A stretch of 64,000 bases of DNA from Trinickia soli (GTDB lineage Bacteria > Pseudomonadota > Gammaproteobacteria > Burkholderiales > Burkholderiaceae), in contig NZ_PNYB01000024.1 of NCBI RefSeq assembly GCF_002879855.1, forward strand, positions 1-64,000. The letters run 5' to 3'. Shown here piece by piece: positions 30,803 through 40,408 of this stretch; position 1 is the first letter of the stretch; each line of letters begins with the position of its first letter. The translations under genes were made by a program, and so were the position numbers. The notes under the pieces are model-generated. The model ran no database searches, was not told the DNA's origin, and was given only the letters and a program-made list of their open reading frames with translations.

Positions 30803-30998
30803 TCGTCACCCCTTAAGCGTGCATGGACAATGACACCATGGCGTACGGCGCACGACAAGCCAGCCGAACGACATATGACTTTCGGCCGAATTCAGCGCCA
30901 CGACCGACTTCGCTATTGTGCCCCAACGGCCAGCGGGAACGCGACTCGATGAAAATCGGATTAAGCTCTGGCTTCCACTATTTACCCGGGAGGCATCA

Positions 30999-31970
30999 AT
31001 GAATTACCGGCGACTCGGCCGTTCGGGCCTGCAGGTCAGCGAGCTCTCGCTGGGCTCGTGGGTCACCTACGGCAATCAGGTAGATCGGCACGCCGCGCGC
31101 GAATCGCTCGCGGCGGCCCGCGACGCGGGCGTGAATTTCTTCGACAACGCCGAAGTCTACGCAGGCGGGAAAGCGGAAGAGATCATGGGTCATGCGCTCA
31201 AGGAGCTCGCGTGGCCGCGCGTGAGCTTCGTGATCTCCACGAAGTTCTACTGGGGCCTGCGCGAAGCGCCCAATCAATATCACACGCTCAATCGCAAGTA
31301 TCTTCACAACGCAATCGACGGATCGCTCGCCCGCCTACAGCTCGATTACGTCGACCTTGTGTTTTGCCATCGCCCCGATCCGAATACGCCCATCGAAGAA
31401 ACGGTATGGGCGATGAGCGACATGATCACGCGCGGCAAAGCGCTCTATTGGGGCACCTCGGAATGGAGCGCCGACGAAATCCGCGCCGCTTACGAGATTG
31501 CCGAGCGCCATCATCTGCATAAGCCCGTGATGGAGCAGCCGCAATACAACCTGTTTTGTCGCAAGCGAGTCGAGCAGGAGTACAAGCGCCTTTACGAAGA
31601 CATCGGCCTCGGCCTGACCACCTGGAGCCCGCTTGCGTCGGGGCTGCTGACGGGCAAGTACCGGGCGGGCGTGCCGGCCGGCAGCCGCGCCGAACTCGAG
31701 GGCTACGACTGGTTGCGCTCGCGCGTGACGGACGCGGCCAAGAACGAATGCGTCGGCAAGCTTGAACAGGTCGCGCACGAGCTCGGCTGCAGCGTCGGTC
31801 AACTGGCGATCGCGTGGGTGCTCAAGAACCCCAATGTCAGCACGGTGATCACAGGTGCTTCGCGGGTCGAACAGATCGCGGAAAACATGAAGGCGATCGA
31901 AGTGGCGGCGCGCATCACGCCCGATCTCCAGCAGCGCATCGAGGACATCGTGGTGGACATGGAGCAGTAA
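30999..31970 (+). CDS. aldo/keto reductase, Kv-beta-like
   Basis: A 323-residue TIM-barrel NADPH oxidoreductase. The catalytic tetrad Asp/Tyr/Lys/His is visible in [18 protein letters not shown] and CHRPDPN. The NADPH-binding end is [14 protein letters not shown]. The closest type is the potassium-channel beta-subunit/YghZ-like subfamily. The ATG at 30999 follows GGGAGG. The substrate is unknown. Confidence 0.88.
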   Translation: MNYRRLGRSGLQVSELSLGSWVTYGNQVDRHAARESLAAARDAGVNFFDNAEVYAGGKAEEIMGHALKELAWPRVSFVISTKFYWGLREAPNQYHTLNRKYLHNAIDGSLARLQLDYVDLVFCHRPDPNTPIEETVWAMSDMITRGKALYWGTSEWSADEIRAAYEIAERHHLHKPVMEQPQYNLFCRKRVEQEYKRLYEDIGLGLTTWSPLASGLLTGKYRAGVPAGSRAELEGYDWLRSRVTDAAKNECVGKLEQVAHELGCSVGQLAIAWVLKNPNVSTVITGASRVEQIAENMKAIEVAARITPDLQQRIEDIVVDMEQ

Positions 31971-32164
31971 CGCAGCTGGCGGCGCGCAACATCGGTCGCG
32001 CGCCGCCGCATGCCAGCCGTGCAGCGGTACCGCTCGCATCGCGCTGCCGTACAATACGCACCCCGTTTGCGCATTCCGGCCGAACGCGACGCGACACGGA
32101 CGCGCGTTCGCACGGAGCCACGAGCGCGGCGGCGCCGCCCTCAAGCCTCGACTCTTACGCCCGT

Positions 32165-33010
32165 ATGCTCAGCTACCGTCACGCCTTCCACGCCGGCAAC
32201 CATGCCGATGTCCTCAAGCACGCCGTCGTCGTGCAGTTGTTGCGCTACCTCGGTCAAAAAGACAAGGCCTATTGGTACATCGACACGCACGCCGGGGCGG
32301 GCGTGTATTCGCTTGTCGAAGGCTATGCCACCAAAACCGCCGAATTCGAAACGGGTATCGCCAAGCTGTGGGAGCGCACCGATCTGCCCGCGGTGCTGGA
32401 AGACTACGTCGCGCAAGTTCGCGCACTCAATGGCGACGGACAGTTGCGCTACTACCCCGGCTCGCCCTACCTTGCCTGGCGCCTGATGCGCACGCAAGAC
32501 CGGATGCGGCTGTTCGAGCTGCACACGACCGAGATCGAGGTGTTGCGGCATAACTTTCGCGATGCGGGGCGACGCGCCATGCTCTATGCCGGTGACGGCT
32601 TCGACGGCATCAAGGCACTGCTGCCTCCGCCGCCGCGGCGCGCGCTCGTTCTCGTCGATCCGTCGTTCGAGGACAAACACGACTACGCGCGCACGCTCGG
32701 TTGCGTCGAGGAGAGCCTCAAGCGGTTTGCCACCGGCATATACGCGATCTGGTATCCGCAAGTCACGCGCGCCGAATCGCAGCGGTTCCCCGAGCAACTG
32801 AAAGCGCTGCAGCCAACCAATTGGCTGCATGTCTCGCTGACCGTGAGCCGCCCACCGTCCGACGGTTATGGCCTGTACGGGAGCGGCATGTTCATTTTGA
32901 ATCCGCCCTATACGCTGGCGGGGGCGATGAAAGAGACGATGCCCTACCTTGCCAAATTCCTTGGCCAAGACGAGACGGCGCAGTTCAAGATCGAGTCGCG
33001 CATGGCCTAG
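32165..33010 (+). CDS. rlmJ: 23S rRNA A2030 N6-methyltransferase RlmJ
   Basis: A 281-residue SAM methyltransferase. It opens MLSYRHAFHAGNHADVLKH, the distinctive RlmJ N-terminus. DTHAGAG is motif I, and DPSFEDKHDY takes the place of the DPPYE catalytic motif IV of E. coli RlmJ. IWYPQV follows at the expected distance. The ATG at 32165 begins the conserved block; a longer frame upstream overlaps the aldo/keto reductase gene in another register. Confidence 0.93.
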   Translation: MLSYRHAFHAGNHADVLKHAVVVQLLRYLGQKDKAYWYIDTHAGAGVYSLVEGYATKTAEFETGIAKLWERTDLPAVLEDYVAQVRALNGDGQLRYYPGSPYLAWRLMRTQDRMRLFELHTTEIEVLRHNFRDAGRRAMLYAGDGFDGIKALLPPPPRRALVLVDPSFEDKHDYARTLGCVEESLKRFATGIYAIWYPQVTRAESQRFPEQLKALQPTNWLHVSLTVSRPPSDGYGLYGSGMFILNPPYTLAGAMKETMPYLAKFLGQDETAQFKIESRMA

Positions 33011-33076
33011 CCGGCGGACGTGAGGGCCGCCTCGTCATGCCGCTTTCGGGTACCGGACAACCGATCGGCGCCGAGG

Positions 33077-33418
33077 CTACTGCCGGTTCGCCGGCGCCAT
33101 CCGATACGCGTTGCCCGGCGCGGGCGCGGCCCCGTTTGCGCCTGGCAACGCGATATACGGGGCGACCACGATAGGCGGCTCACCGCTCGTCGGGTTCAGC
33201 TGTTGCGGTGCGGGCAACTGCTGCGCGGGCACCATCGGCTCGCGCGAGAACGGGGCGCTCTGGAGTACCACGCCGCTTTGGCCACCATGGACGCCGGTCT
33301 GCGAATCGAGCACGAGCGGTTGCCCGTCGGCCATCGCATACGGCGAGATCCCCGCGAGCGCGAGGCACGCCGCTGCGCAAAGGACGCCGCGCAAAAGTGG
33401 CGGGATAGAAAAGCTCAT
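33077..33418 (-). CDS. small secreted protein of unknown function
   Basis: A 113-residue protein beginning MSFSIPPLLRG with a hydrophobic signal peptide ending near AMA-DG. The mature part is Pro/Gln/Ala-rich without cysteines and has no domain I recognise. The ATG three codons upstream (33427) is possible. It is convergent with rlmJ. Confidence 0.6.
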   Translation of the reverse strand: MSFSIPPLLRGVLCAAACLALAGISPYAMADGQPLVLDSQTGVHGGQSGVVLQSAPFSREPMVPAQQLPAPQQLNPTSGEPPIVVAPYIALPGANGAAPAPGNAYRMAPANRQ

Positions 33419-33555
33419 GTCGACCATCCGTGAAAGTGCGCACCGGGCGATGCCGTATGCGTGAATGATCGTACCTTAGCGCGGCGGCAACTTCTACGGT
33501 GGTCGCTTTGCGCCAGTCGCAACGGTCGTGCTTTCACCTTCACCAGACCCATGAC

Positions 33556-33581
33556 AAAGCCCCGCTGGACGAGCGGGGCTT
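33556..33581 (-). terminator. hairpin downstream of the DUF3563 gene
   Basis: Perfect 10-bp stem AAGCCCCGCT / AGCGGGGCTT with a short loop and a brief T run on the minus strand, 75 bases after the stop. Confidence 0.65.
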
Positions 33582-33656
33582 GCAGGGATCGCGTCTTGAC
33601 GGCGCGCACGCGGGCGCACAGGCGCGCTGGCGGCATGGCGCCGCCGCGGAAGCTTC

Positions 33657-33803
33657 TTAGATCGAGTAGCCGCTCGTTTCGAGCGAGCGCAGGCGGCGTT
33701 CGAGGTCGACGATGTCCGACGACGAGGCAAGGTACGCTTCGCGACGGCTACGCTCAGCCGATTCGAACCAGTTGCTCAGTTTTTCGAGGATGTACGCAAA
33801 CAT
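33657..33803 (-). CDS. DUF3563 family small protein (48 aa)
   Basis: The frame MFAYILEKLSNWFESAERSR continues to an acidic and basic helix with VDLERRLRSLE. This is the compact DUF3563 pattern frequent in Burkholderia: a short amphipathic start, an ERxRRE stretch and an LERRLR helix. The ATG follows a GGAG site. Function is unknown. The gene is flanked by short gaps and probably transcribed alone. Confidence 0.85.
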   Translation of the reverse strand: MFAYILEKLSNWFESAERSRREAYLASSSDIVDLERRLRSLETSGYSI

Positions 33804-34009
33804 GATGTTCTCCAAGGGGTCGGTGACGTCCCTAGCGAATCGCGCATCAGGGATTTCCCGTAAAAGGGTTAACCCGGATTATAGAGATGTGGGCGCAAAT
33901 AGCGAGTGAAATGCACGAATGCAGGGCATTCCGATTTGGAATAGTGCATGGAGGACGCTATGGCGGCGCGAAATGCACCATTTAGGTGCCACAGCGGGCG
34001 ATCGGCGGC

Positions 34010-34441
34010 TCAGCCGCGTCCACAGTGGGCCTGCGGTGCGGTCACCGGTTCCCCGACGCTGGCGAGGCCATCCAGAATCGGGCACTCGGGCCGCATATCG
34101 CCGTGGCAGTGCTCTGCGAGGTGAGTCAGCGTGTCGCGCATTTCCGACAGTTCCGCGATCCGTTTTTCCAATTCGGCGACGTGCTGCAGCGCAATCGTCT
34201 TCACCTCCGCGCTAGCGCGCGACCGATCTTGCCAAAGACCCAGAAGCTTGCGGATATCGTCAATGGAGAACCCGAGATGCCGCGCCTGCCGAATGAAGCG
34301 CAACGTATGAATCTCGGACTTGCCGTACACGCGATAACCCGCCTCCGTGCGCCCCCTCGGGGCAAGCAGATCCACGCTCTCGTAGTAGCGGATCATCTTT
34401 GCCGTCACCCCCGACTCGCGGGCCGCGTCTCCGATATTCAT
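34010..34441 (-). CDS. cueR: CueR-type copper-responsive MerR regulator
   Basis: A 143-residue MerR-family activator. The winged helix-turn-helix opens MNIGDAARESGVTAKMIRYYE. The metal loop near residue 115 has two cysteines eight residues apart in HCHGDMRPECP, the CueR arrangement for Cu(I), Ag(I) or Au(I), with an additional C-terminal His/Cys tail. It is divergent from copZ with a palindromic operator between. The ATG at 34441 gives the family N-terminus. Confidence 0.9.
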   Translation of the reverse strand: MNIGDAARESGVTAKMIRYYESVDLLAPRGRTEAGYRVYGKSEIHTLRFIRQARHLGFSIDDIRKLLGLWQDRSRASAEVKTIALQHVAELEKRIAELSEMRDTLTHLAEHCHGDMRPECPILDGLASVGEPVTAPQAHCGRG

Positions 34442-34463
34442 GCCGATCTCCGATTGAATGTCG

Positions 34464-34502
34464 GAAGCGTATACCTTCCCACCGCGGGAAGGTATACGCT
34501 TC
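34464..34502. promoter_or_regulatory. operator between cueR and copZ
   Basis: A perfect 17-bp inverted repeat (34464-34480 and 34486-34502) around a 5-bp centre ACCGC. The core ACCTTCCC / GGGAAGGT matches the known CueR operator. The arms extend to GAAGCGTAT, longer than usual. Its position allows control of both genes. Confidence 0.85.
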
Positions 34503-34574
34503 GTTGGAGCGGGCTTGTAGTCCGGTAACGTCGACACCGGCCCGGCATCGTCCCAACTCTTTTGCAAAGGAAAC

Positions 34575-34796
34575 ATGGCAATGATTGAATTCCAAGTCGA
34601 AGGCATGAGCTGTCAGCACTGCGTGGGCGCCGTCACCAAGGCGATCGCCGCGCTCGACGCCGCTGCGCTCGTCGAAGTGAATCTGGACGACGGCCGAGTG
34701 CGTGTCCAATCGCAAAAAAGCGCCGAACAGATCGGTAGCGCGATCGCCGATGCCGGTTACGAGGTGAAGGGCAGCCGCACCATCGTCGACGCCTGA
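34575..34796 (+). CDS. copZ: CopZ-like copper chaperone (HMA domain)
   Basis: A 73-residue heavy-metal-associated domain with the Cu(I) motif GMSCQHC at about residues 10-16 and the expected beta-alpha-beta-beta-alpha-beta pattern. It starts ATGGCAATG after AAAGGA; either methionine could start. CueR and the operator are adjacent. The usual partner copA ATPase gene is not next to it in this window. Confidence 0.92.
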   Translation: MAMIEFQVEGMSCQHCVGAVTKAIAALDAAALVEVNLDDGRVRVQSQKSAEQIGSAIADAGYEVKGSRTIVDA

Positions 34797-34812
34797 GCGG
34801 ACGGGCCACGCA

Positions 34813-35736
34813 ATGTTCACGGTTGCCGTCATCGGCGCGTCCGGGCTGCTCGGCCGCGCCGTCATGCGCGAACTCGAAACGCGTCCCGGTTGGCGCGTGG
34901 TGCCCACGGCGTATCGACGCACCGACGCGCGCACGGTCGCGCTCGACATTCGCGACGCCGAAGCGGTCGCTTCGTTCGTCGGGCGAGTGCGGCCCGATGC
35001 GATCGTCATCGCCGCGGCAGAGCGTCGGCCCGACATCTGCGAACGCGATCCCGCGGCCGCACGGGCCCTGAACGTCGAGGCAGTGCGCACGGTCGCATCG
35101 GCGGCACGGGCGTGCGGCGCGTGGGTGCTGTCGATCTCGACCGATTACGTGTTCGACGGCAGCGCCCCGCCCTATCGTATCGACGATGAACCCGCCCCCC
35201 TCAACGCGTATGGACGCAGCAAGCTCGAAGGCGAGCGAGCGCTGACGGAAACGACCGGGTTCGGCTGCGTGCTGCGACTGCCGCTGCTGTTCGGGCCCAT
35301 CGTCGACTGGTCGGAATCGGCGGTAACGAGCCTCGTGCCGGCTATCGTCGCGTCGCAGGCGCCCGATGCACCGCCTGCTCCGATGGACGCCTGGGCGACG
35401 CGCTATCCGACTTACACGCCCGATGTCGCCTACGTGATCCGCGGCATGCTCGAGCGGCACGCCGAGGGCGAAGCCGTGTGCGGCATCGCGCAGTGGTCCG
35501 CGCAGGAGCCCATGACGAAGTTCGAAATCGCCACGCGCATCGCGCGGGCGCTGCGCGTGCCGGCCCGTCTCGTGCCTCAGGCAGCAAGCATGGAAACCAC
35601 GCCGCGCCCGCGCGACTGCCACCTCGATTCGAGCCGGCTCGATGCGTTGGGGATCGGCCGTCGCACGCCGTTCGATGTGGCGATCGCCGAAGTGCTCGAC
35701 GCGGCGCCCGTGCCGGTGCCCGCACAGTCGCGCTGA
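34813..35736 (+). CDS. RmlD-like NAD(P)-dependent sugar/nucleotide reductase
   Basis: A 307-residue extended SDR protein with GASGLLG at residues 8-14, STDYVFDG and Y-x-x-x-K in YGRSKLEGE. This is the dTDP-4-dehydrorhamnose reductase/MAT2B-like group. There are no rhamnose genes nearby, so the true substrate is uncertain. It begins 16 bases after copZ and may be co-transcribed with it. Confidence 0.8.
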   Translation: MFTVAVIGASGLLGRAVMRELETRPGWRVVPTAYRRTDARTVALDIRDAEAVASFVGRVRPDAIVIAAAERRPDICERDPAAARALNVEAVRTVASAARACGAWVLSISTDYVFDGSAPPYRIDDEPAPLNAYGRSKLEGERALTETTGFGCVLRLPLLFGPIVDWSESAVTSLVPAIVASQAPDAPPAPMDAWATRYPTYTPDVAYVIRGMLERHAEGEAVCGIAQWSAQEPMTKFEIATRIARALRVPARLVPQAASMETTPRPRDCHLDSSRLDALGIGRRTPFDVAIAEVLDAAPVPVPAQSR

Positions 35737-35761
35737 GGAGGCTCGCCCGAGCGCTTCCGGG

Positions 35762-38700
35762 TCAATGGAAGTTGCGGCTTTCCGATTGCAGCCCACCGAG
35801 AAGATGCGACAAGTCCACGAGCCGCTTGGCCACGAGATGTCGCACTTGTCCTTGGCACTGCCATACGCCGTATACGGCGAGCAGCGAAGCGCCGAGCACT
35901 TCCCTGCGCTGCTTCTCCAAAAGACCGGGCCAGATGATGACGTTGACGTTGCCCGTTTCGTCCTCGAGCGTCATGAAAATCACGCCCTTGGCCGTGCCCG
36001 GTCGCTGACGAACCGTGACGATGCCGCAGCCGCGAGCGGGTTGGCCGTTGCGATAGCCATTCAGTTTCGCCGCCGGCATCAAGCGCTGCTCCAGTAGGCG
36101 TGCCCGCAGCAGCGCAAGCGGATGACGCCGCAGCGTCAGTCCTGCCGAGCGGTAGTCGGCCACGATGTTTTGTCCTTCGGTCGGTGCGCCGAGCAATGGC
36201 GTATCGTCGGCCCCGACTGCCGCGGCCAGCATGTCCTTCCCGGGTACGGCGGCCACCGAATGCCACAGCGCTTCGCGCCGATTGCCGACGAGTGTCGACA
36301 ACGCATTGGCATCGGCAAGCACATGCAGATCATGTCGATCGAGTTGCGCCCGCCGCGCGAGATCGTCCACGCTCTCGAACGCTCTGACAGCTCGCGCATT
36401 TTCGATGCGCCCGGCCGCGTCTTCTTTCATGCCGCGCAACAGCGAAAGGCCGAGGCGTACGGCCGGACGCGCCGCGCCCTCGATCGGCTCGAGCGCGGCA
36501 TCCCATCCGCTGACGGTCACATCGCACGGCAACACTTGCACGCCATGCCGGCGCGCGTCCTGCACGAGTTGCGACGGCGAGTAAAACCCCATCGGCTGGC
36601 TGTTCAGCAACGCCGCCAGAAACGCCTCGGGCTCATGACGTTTGAGCCAGCTGCTCGTATAGACGAGCAACGCGAAACTGGCCGCATGACTTTCAGGAAA
36701 ACCGTATTCGCCGAAGCCTTTGATCTGCTCGAAGATCGCATCGGCGAAGCTGCGTTCGTATCCGCGCGCGAGCATGCCGTTGACGATGCGATCGTAGTAC
36801 TTCTGCAGATCGCCCTTGCGTTTCCACGCCGCCATCGCGCGCCGCAGCTGATCGGCCTCGCCCGGACTGAAGCCGGCCGCGATGATCGCGACCTGCATCA
36901 CCTGCTCCTGGAAGATCGGCACGCCGAGCGTCCGACCCAAGGCCACCTCCAGGTCCTTGCTCGGATAAGTGACGGTTTCGAGCTTTTGGCGCCGGCGCAA
37001 ATACGGATGCACGGCGCCGCCTTGAATCGGCCCGGGCCGCACGATCGCCACTTCGATCACGAGATCGTAAAACGTCTGCGGCCGCAACCGCGGCAGCATG
37101 CTCATCTGCGCGCGCGATTCGATCTGAAACACGCCGACCGTATCCGCACGCGAAATCATCTCGTAGGTTGCGCTGTCCTCGGCCGGGACATCCTGCATTT
37201 CGAAGCGCTCGCCACGCCGCTCGGAGACGAGATCGAGCGCACGCCGTATCACCGACAACATGCCGAGCGCGAGGACATCGATCTTTAGTAATCCTAACGA
37301 TTCGAGATCGTCTTTGTCCCACTGAATGACGGAGCGATCGGGCATCGCCGCATTCTCGACGGGCACGAGCCGCGTGAGCTTGCCGCGGCTGATGACGAAC
37401 CCGCCCGAATGCTGCGATAGATGGCGCGGAAAATTGAGCAGCTGCGCAGCCAGCCGCGCCCAGGCTTGAATCAACGGCTGGGTGGGATCAAGCCCCGACT
37501 CTTCGAAACGCGCCAGCAAATCGCGGCTCGTATCGAACCAATGGTGCGACTTGGCGACGGCGTCGACGATCTGCGGATCGACGCCGAGCGCTTTTCCCGT
37601 TTCGCGCAATGCGCCGCGCGGACGGTAAGTCGAAACGGCCGCCGCGATCGCCGCGCGATGCCGGCCGTATTTGCGATAGATGTACTGCATGACGATCTCG
37701 CGCCGCTGGTGCTCGAAATCGACGTCGATGTCGGGCGGCTCGCCCCGCTCTTTGCTGATGAATCGCTCGAACAGCATGTTGCCGCGTGCGGGATCGACCT
37801 CGGTGATGCCCAGGCAATAGCAAACGGCCGAATTGGCCGCCGAGCCGCGCCCCTGACACAGAATATTCTGGCTGCGCGCATAACGAACGATATCGAACAC
37901 CGTCAGAAAGTACGGCTCGTAACGCAGCTCGGCAATCAAATCGAGTTCGTGCTCGAGTTGTTGCTGCACCTGATGGGGAATACCGGCGGCAAAACGCCGC
38001 CGGGCGCCCTCGTATGTCTCTTTGCGCAAATACGCGGTGGGCGTGAATCCTTCGGGCACGAGTTCGTCGGGGTACTCGTAGCGAAGCTCATCGAGCGAAA
38101 ACCTGCATCGCGACAAAATATTGAGCGTCTCGCGCAGCGTCTCGTCGGGATAAAGATTGGCGAGGCGCAGGCGCGAACGCAAATGCTGCTCGGCATTGGG
38201 GGCAAGCTCGTAACCGCATTCATGAATGGGCTTGCCGACGCGAATCGCCGTCATCGTATCCTGCAACGGCTTGCGCGAACGCACATGCATGACGACCTGA
38301 CCCAGTGCGACGACAGGCATGCCCTGACGATGCGCAACATACTCGATCGTTCCGCGATGAATATCGTCCATCGCCCGCTGATGAAGCACGAGGCCCGCCC
38401 ATGCGCGGCCCGGGAAGGTTTCGTCGAGCCATTCGAGCTGCGCGGCAAGCGCCTCTTCCTTTGCCGGAAAATCGGGCACGAGAATGGCAAGGCACTCGGG
38501 CATCCCTCGCAGATGCGCGAAGCCGGATTCCGGCCGCGAAAAATCGAAGGGCGTCAGCCGATATTCGCCCTTCGGCGAGCGCGTGCGCGCGAGCGTGACG
38601 AGCTCCGCCAGATTGCCGTACCCCTCGCGATTTTGCGCCAGCAAGATGAGCCCGAACGAGGGCGAACCGTCGGCATGGCGCAAACGGAAATACGAGCCGA

Positions 38701-38911
38701 TGACGAGCGGCAACCCGACCTGTTTCGCGGCGTCATGCGCACGCACGACGCCCGCGAGCGAGCATTCGTCGGTGATCGCGATGCCCGCATAGCCGAGTTG
38801 CGCCGCCCGCTCGACGAGTTCTTGAGCATGCGACGCCCCATGCAGGAACGTGAAGTTGGAGAGGCAAAAAAGCTCGGCGTACGCCGGCAGCCCATTGAGA
38901 CCGGGAACCAT
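35762..38911 (-). CDS. dnaE2: error-prone DNA polymerase III alpha subunit DnaE2 (ImuC)
   Basis: A 1049-residue C-family polymerase. An N-terminal PHP domain (FCLSNFTFLHGASH) precedes the palm with the catalytic aspartates in PPDIDVDFEH, then fingers and a C-terminal OB fold (GIVTVRQRPGTAKGVIF, then LEDETGN). It is shorter than replicative DnaE, typical of DnaE2, which with ImuA and ImuB performs SOS mutagenic lesion bypass. It starts six bases after imuB. Confidence 0.95.
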   Translation of the reverse strand: MVPGLNGLPAYAELFCLSNFTFLHGASHAQELVERAAQLGYAGIAITDECSLAGVVRAHDAAKQVGLPLVIGSYFRLRHADGSPSFGLILLAQNREGYGNLAELVTLARTRSPKGEYRLTPFDFSRPESGFAHLRGMPECLAILVPDFPAKEEALAAQLEWLDETFPGRAWAGLVLHQRAMDDIHRGTIEYVAHRQGMPVVALGQVVMHVRSRKPLQDTMTAIRVGKPIHECGYELAPNAEQHLRSRLRLANLYPDETLRETLNILSRCRFSLDELRYEYPDELVPEGFTPTAYLRKETYEGARRRFAAGIPHQVQQQLEHELDLIAELRYEPYFLTVFDIVRYARSQNILCQGRGSAANSAVCYCLGITEVDPARGNMLFERFISKERGEPPDIDVDFEHQRREIVMQYIYRKYGRHRAAIAAAVSTYRPRGALRETGKALGVDPQIVDAVAKSHHWFDTSRDLLARFEESGLDPTQPLIQAWARLAAQLLNFPRHLSQHSGGFVISRGKLTRLVPVENAAMPDRSVIQWDKDDLESLGLLKIDVLALGMLSVIRRALDLVSERRGERFEMQDVPAEDSATYEMISRADTVGVFQIESRAQMSMLPRLRPQTFYDLVIEVAIVRPGPIQGGAVHPYLRRRQKLETVTYPSKDLEVALGRTLGVPIFQEQVMQVAIIAAGFSPGEADQLRRAMAAWKRKGDLQKYYDRIVNGMLARGYERSFADAIFEQIKGFGEYGFPESHAASFALLVYTSSWLKRHEPEAFLAALLNSQPMGFYSPSQLVQDARRHGVQVLPCDVTVSGWDAALEPIEGAARPAVRLGLSLLRGMKEDAAGRIENARAVRAFESVDDLARRAQLDRHDLHVLADANALSTLVGNRREALWHSVAAVPGKDMLAAAVGADDTPLLGAPTEGQNIVADYRSAGLTLRRHPLALLRARLLEQRLMPAAKLNGYRNGQPARGCGIVTVRQRPGTAKGVIFMTLEDETGNVNVIIWPGLLEKQRREVLGASLLAVYGVWQCQGQVRHLVAKRLVDLSHLLGGLQSESRNFH

Positions 38912-38917
38912 CGCACG

Positions 38918-40408
38918 TCATCCAAATAGGCCGTGGAGAAACCAGCGCGGCCCTTCATCGGCATCGCGGCTGCTGACACGTTCACGAAAAATCCAGTAAT
39001 AGCTTTTATCGTCGGCCTCGGCGACGAAGTAATCGCGCGTGACGAGCTCGCCGTCGAACCAGCCCGCTTCGATACGTTCGGCCGGCGAGACGACGCGCAG
39101 CGGCGATCCGTAAAACGGACGATGCGCACGCATCAACAAGCGCAAAGGCTGGGTCAGCATCCAGGTCGGTCGCGGCAACCCTTCGGGCAATGCGCTTTTG
39201 GCGTAAGACGCATTGGGGGCGAGCGGCGCCCAACGGTTGGCGACCTCGGGCCGGTAATCGGCAAGCGGTGCGGAACGCAGTACGTTGCCTTCGCCAAGCC
39301 GCGCCACCAGCAACTCGAGCAGGCGCGCATGGCTTTGCGCCGACCCGCCGGTATCGGGAAAGAGTTGCTCGGCCGGCGGCACGGCCGCTTCCACCTTCGA
39401 GGCGTCGAGCCGCACGGCGATCATGGGGGCCGACAGCTCGATGCGATGCAGCCGCTCTTTCAGCAAACGCAACAGATGGGTTTCTTGCCAGGCAGGCTCG
39501 CTCAGTGCGATCTCGATCACGGTAGGCGCCACCGCTTGCCGACCGCGCTCGTGTTCGAGCGAAAGCGTAACGGCCGTCACGGCCAATTGCTTCGCGCAAA
39601 GCCAGCCGCACAACTGCACGATCAACCGATGCGCGGCATGCACCGCACCCTCCGCATGCTCGATCCGATCGGGCAATTCCATGCGCGCGGAAAACGTAGG
39701 CGGCAGCGCGAGCCAATCGAAGAGTTCGGGCGCCGTGCCAAAGGCGCGATCGAGCGAATCGAGCACGTGCTCGCCGCAGCGGCGCTGCAAGCCGGCGCGA
39801 GGCAGACGGCGAATGTCGGCGATCGACGCACAGCCCAGGCCTGCGAACCACTCGACGAACGGCCGCGCCTCCGGCACCGCATGCATCGGGAGCCGCGACA
39901 AGGCGCGTTCGAGCGAGGCGAGCTGCATGACGCGACGCTGGCCGTAGCACGCCAGCAACCATGCACCCTGGCCCGTAGGCGCCACGCCGATACGCGCGGT
40001 GAAGCCCAGCGTGTCGAACAGCGCACGCGCCTGCCGGCACAGCACCCGCACGCCGCCGAAAAGCCTCAGGCTCGCGCCGACTTCGACGATGACCGTCGCT
40101 TCGTCGGCCAGCGCGACATCGGGAGAAAACCGCATCAGCGCCACGCCGACCTCGCGCTGCGCCGCGACCTCGCGCGCCGCGTCGCGCTCGTACAGCCGGG
40201 CCTCGGCCAATAACGTCAGCACGCCGCCGCGTCTCATGCCGAGGCGAATGCCGGCCGCTTGCGCCGAGGCATCGGCCATGACGACCTTGTCCTTCTCGAA
40301 CACGACACTGCCGGCCCCCGGATGGCCGGCCCCCAAATCAGGCAGCCACTTCGGCCGGAACACTTCGAGCGCCAGTTTCGGCAAATGAACGGCGAGAAAG
40401 ACGCGCAT
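38918..40408 (-). CDS. imuB: ImuB, Y-family polymerase-like mutasome protein
   Basis: A 496-residue protein with the Y-family fold (MRVFLAVHLPKLALEVF opening and a little-finger region) but without the usual acidic catalytic residues. ImuB acts as the hub linking DnaE2, ImuA and the sliding clamp. It is encoded between imuA and dnaE2, and its start lies inside the imuA 3' end with a 71-base overlap. Confidence 0.9.
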   Translation of the reverse strand: MRVFLAVHLPKLALEVFRPKWLPDLGAGHPGAGSVVFEKDKVVMADASAQAAGIRLGMRRGGVLTLLAEARLYERDAAREVAAQREVGVALMRFSPDVALADEATVIVEVGASLRLFGGVRVLCRQARALFDTLGFTARIGVAPTGQGAWLLACYGQRRVMQLASLERALSRLPMHAVPEARPFVEWFAGLGCASIADIRRLPRAGLQRRCGEHVLDSLDRAFGTAPELFDWLALPPTFSARMELPDRIEHAEGAVHAAHRLIVQLCGWLCAKQLAVTAVTLSLEHERGRQAVAPTVIEIALSEPAWQETHLLRLLKERLHRIELSAPMIAVRLDASKVEAAVPPAEQLFPDTGGSAQSHARLLELLVARLGEGNVLRSAPLADYRPEVANRWAPLAPNASYAKSALPEGLPRPTWMLTQPLRLLMRAHRPFYGSPLRVVSPAERIEAGWFDGELVTRDYFVAEADDKSYYWIFRERVSSRDADEGPRWFLHGLFG

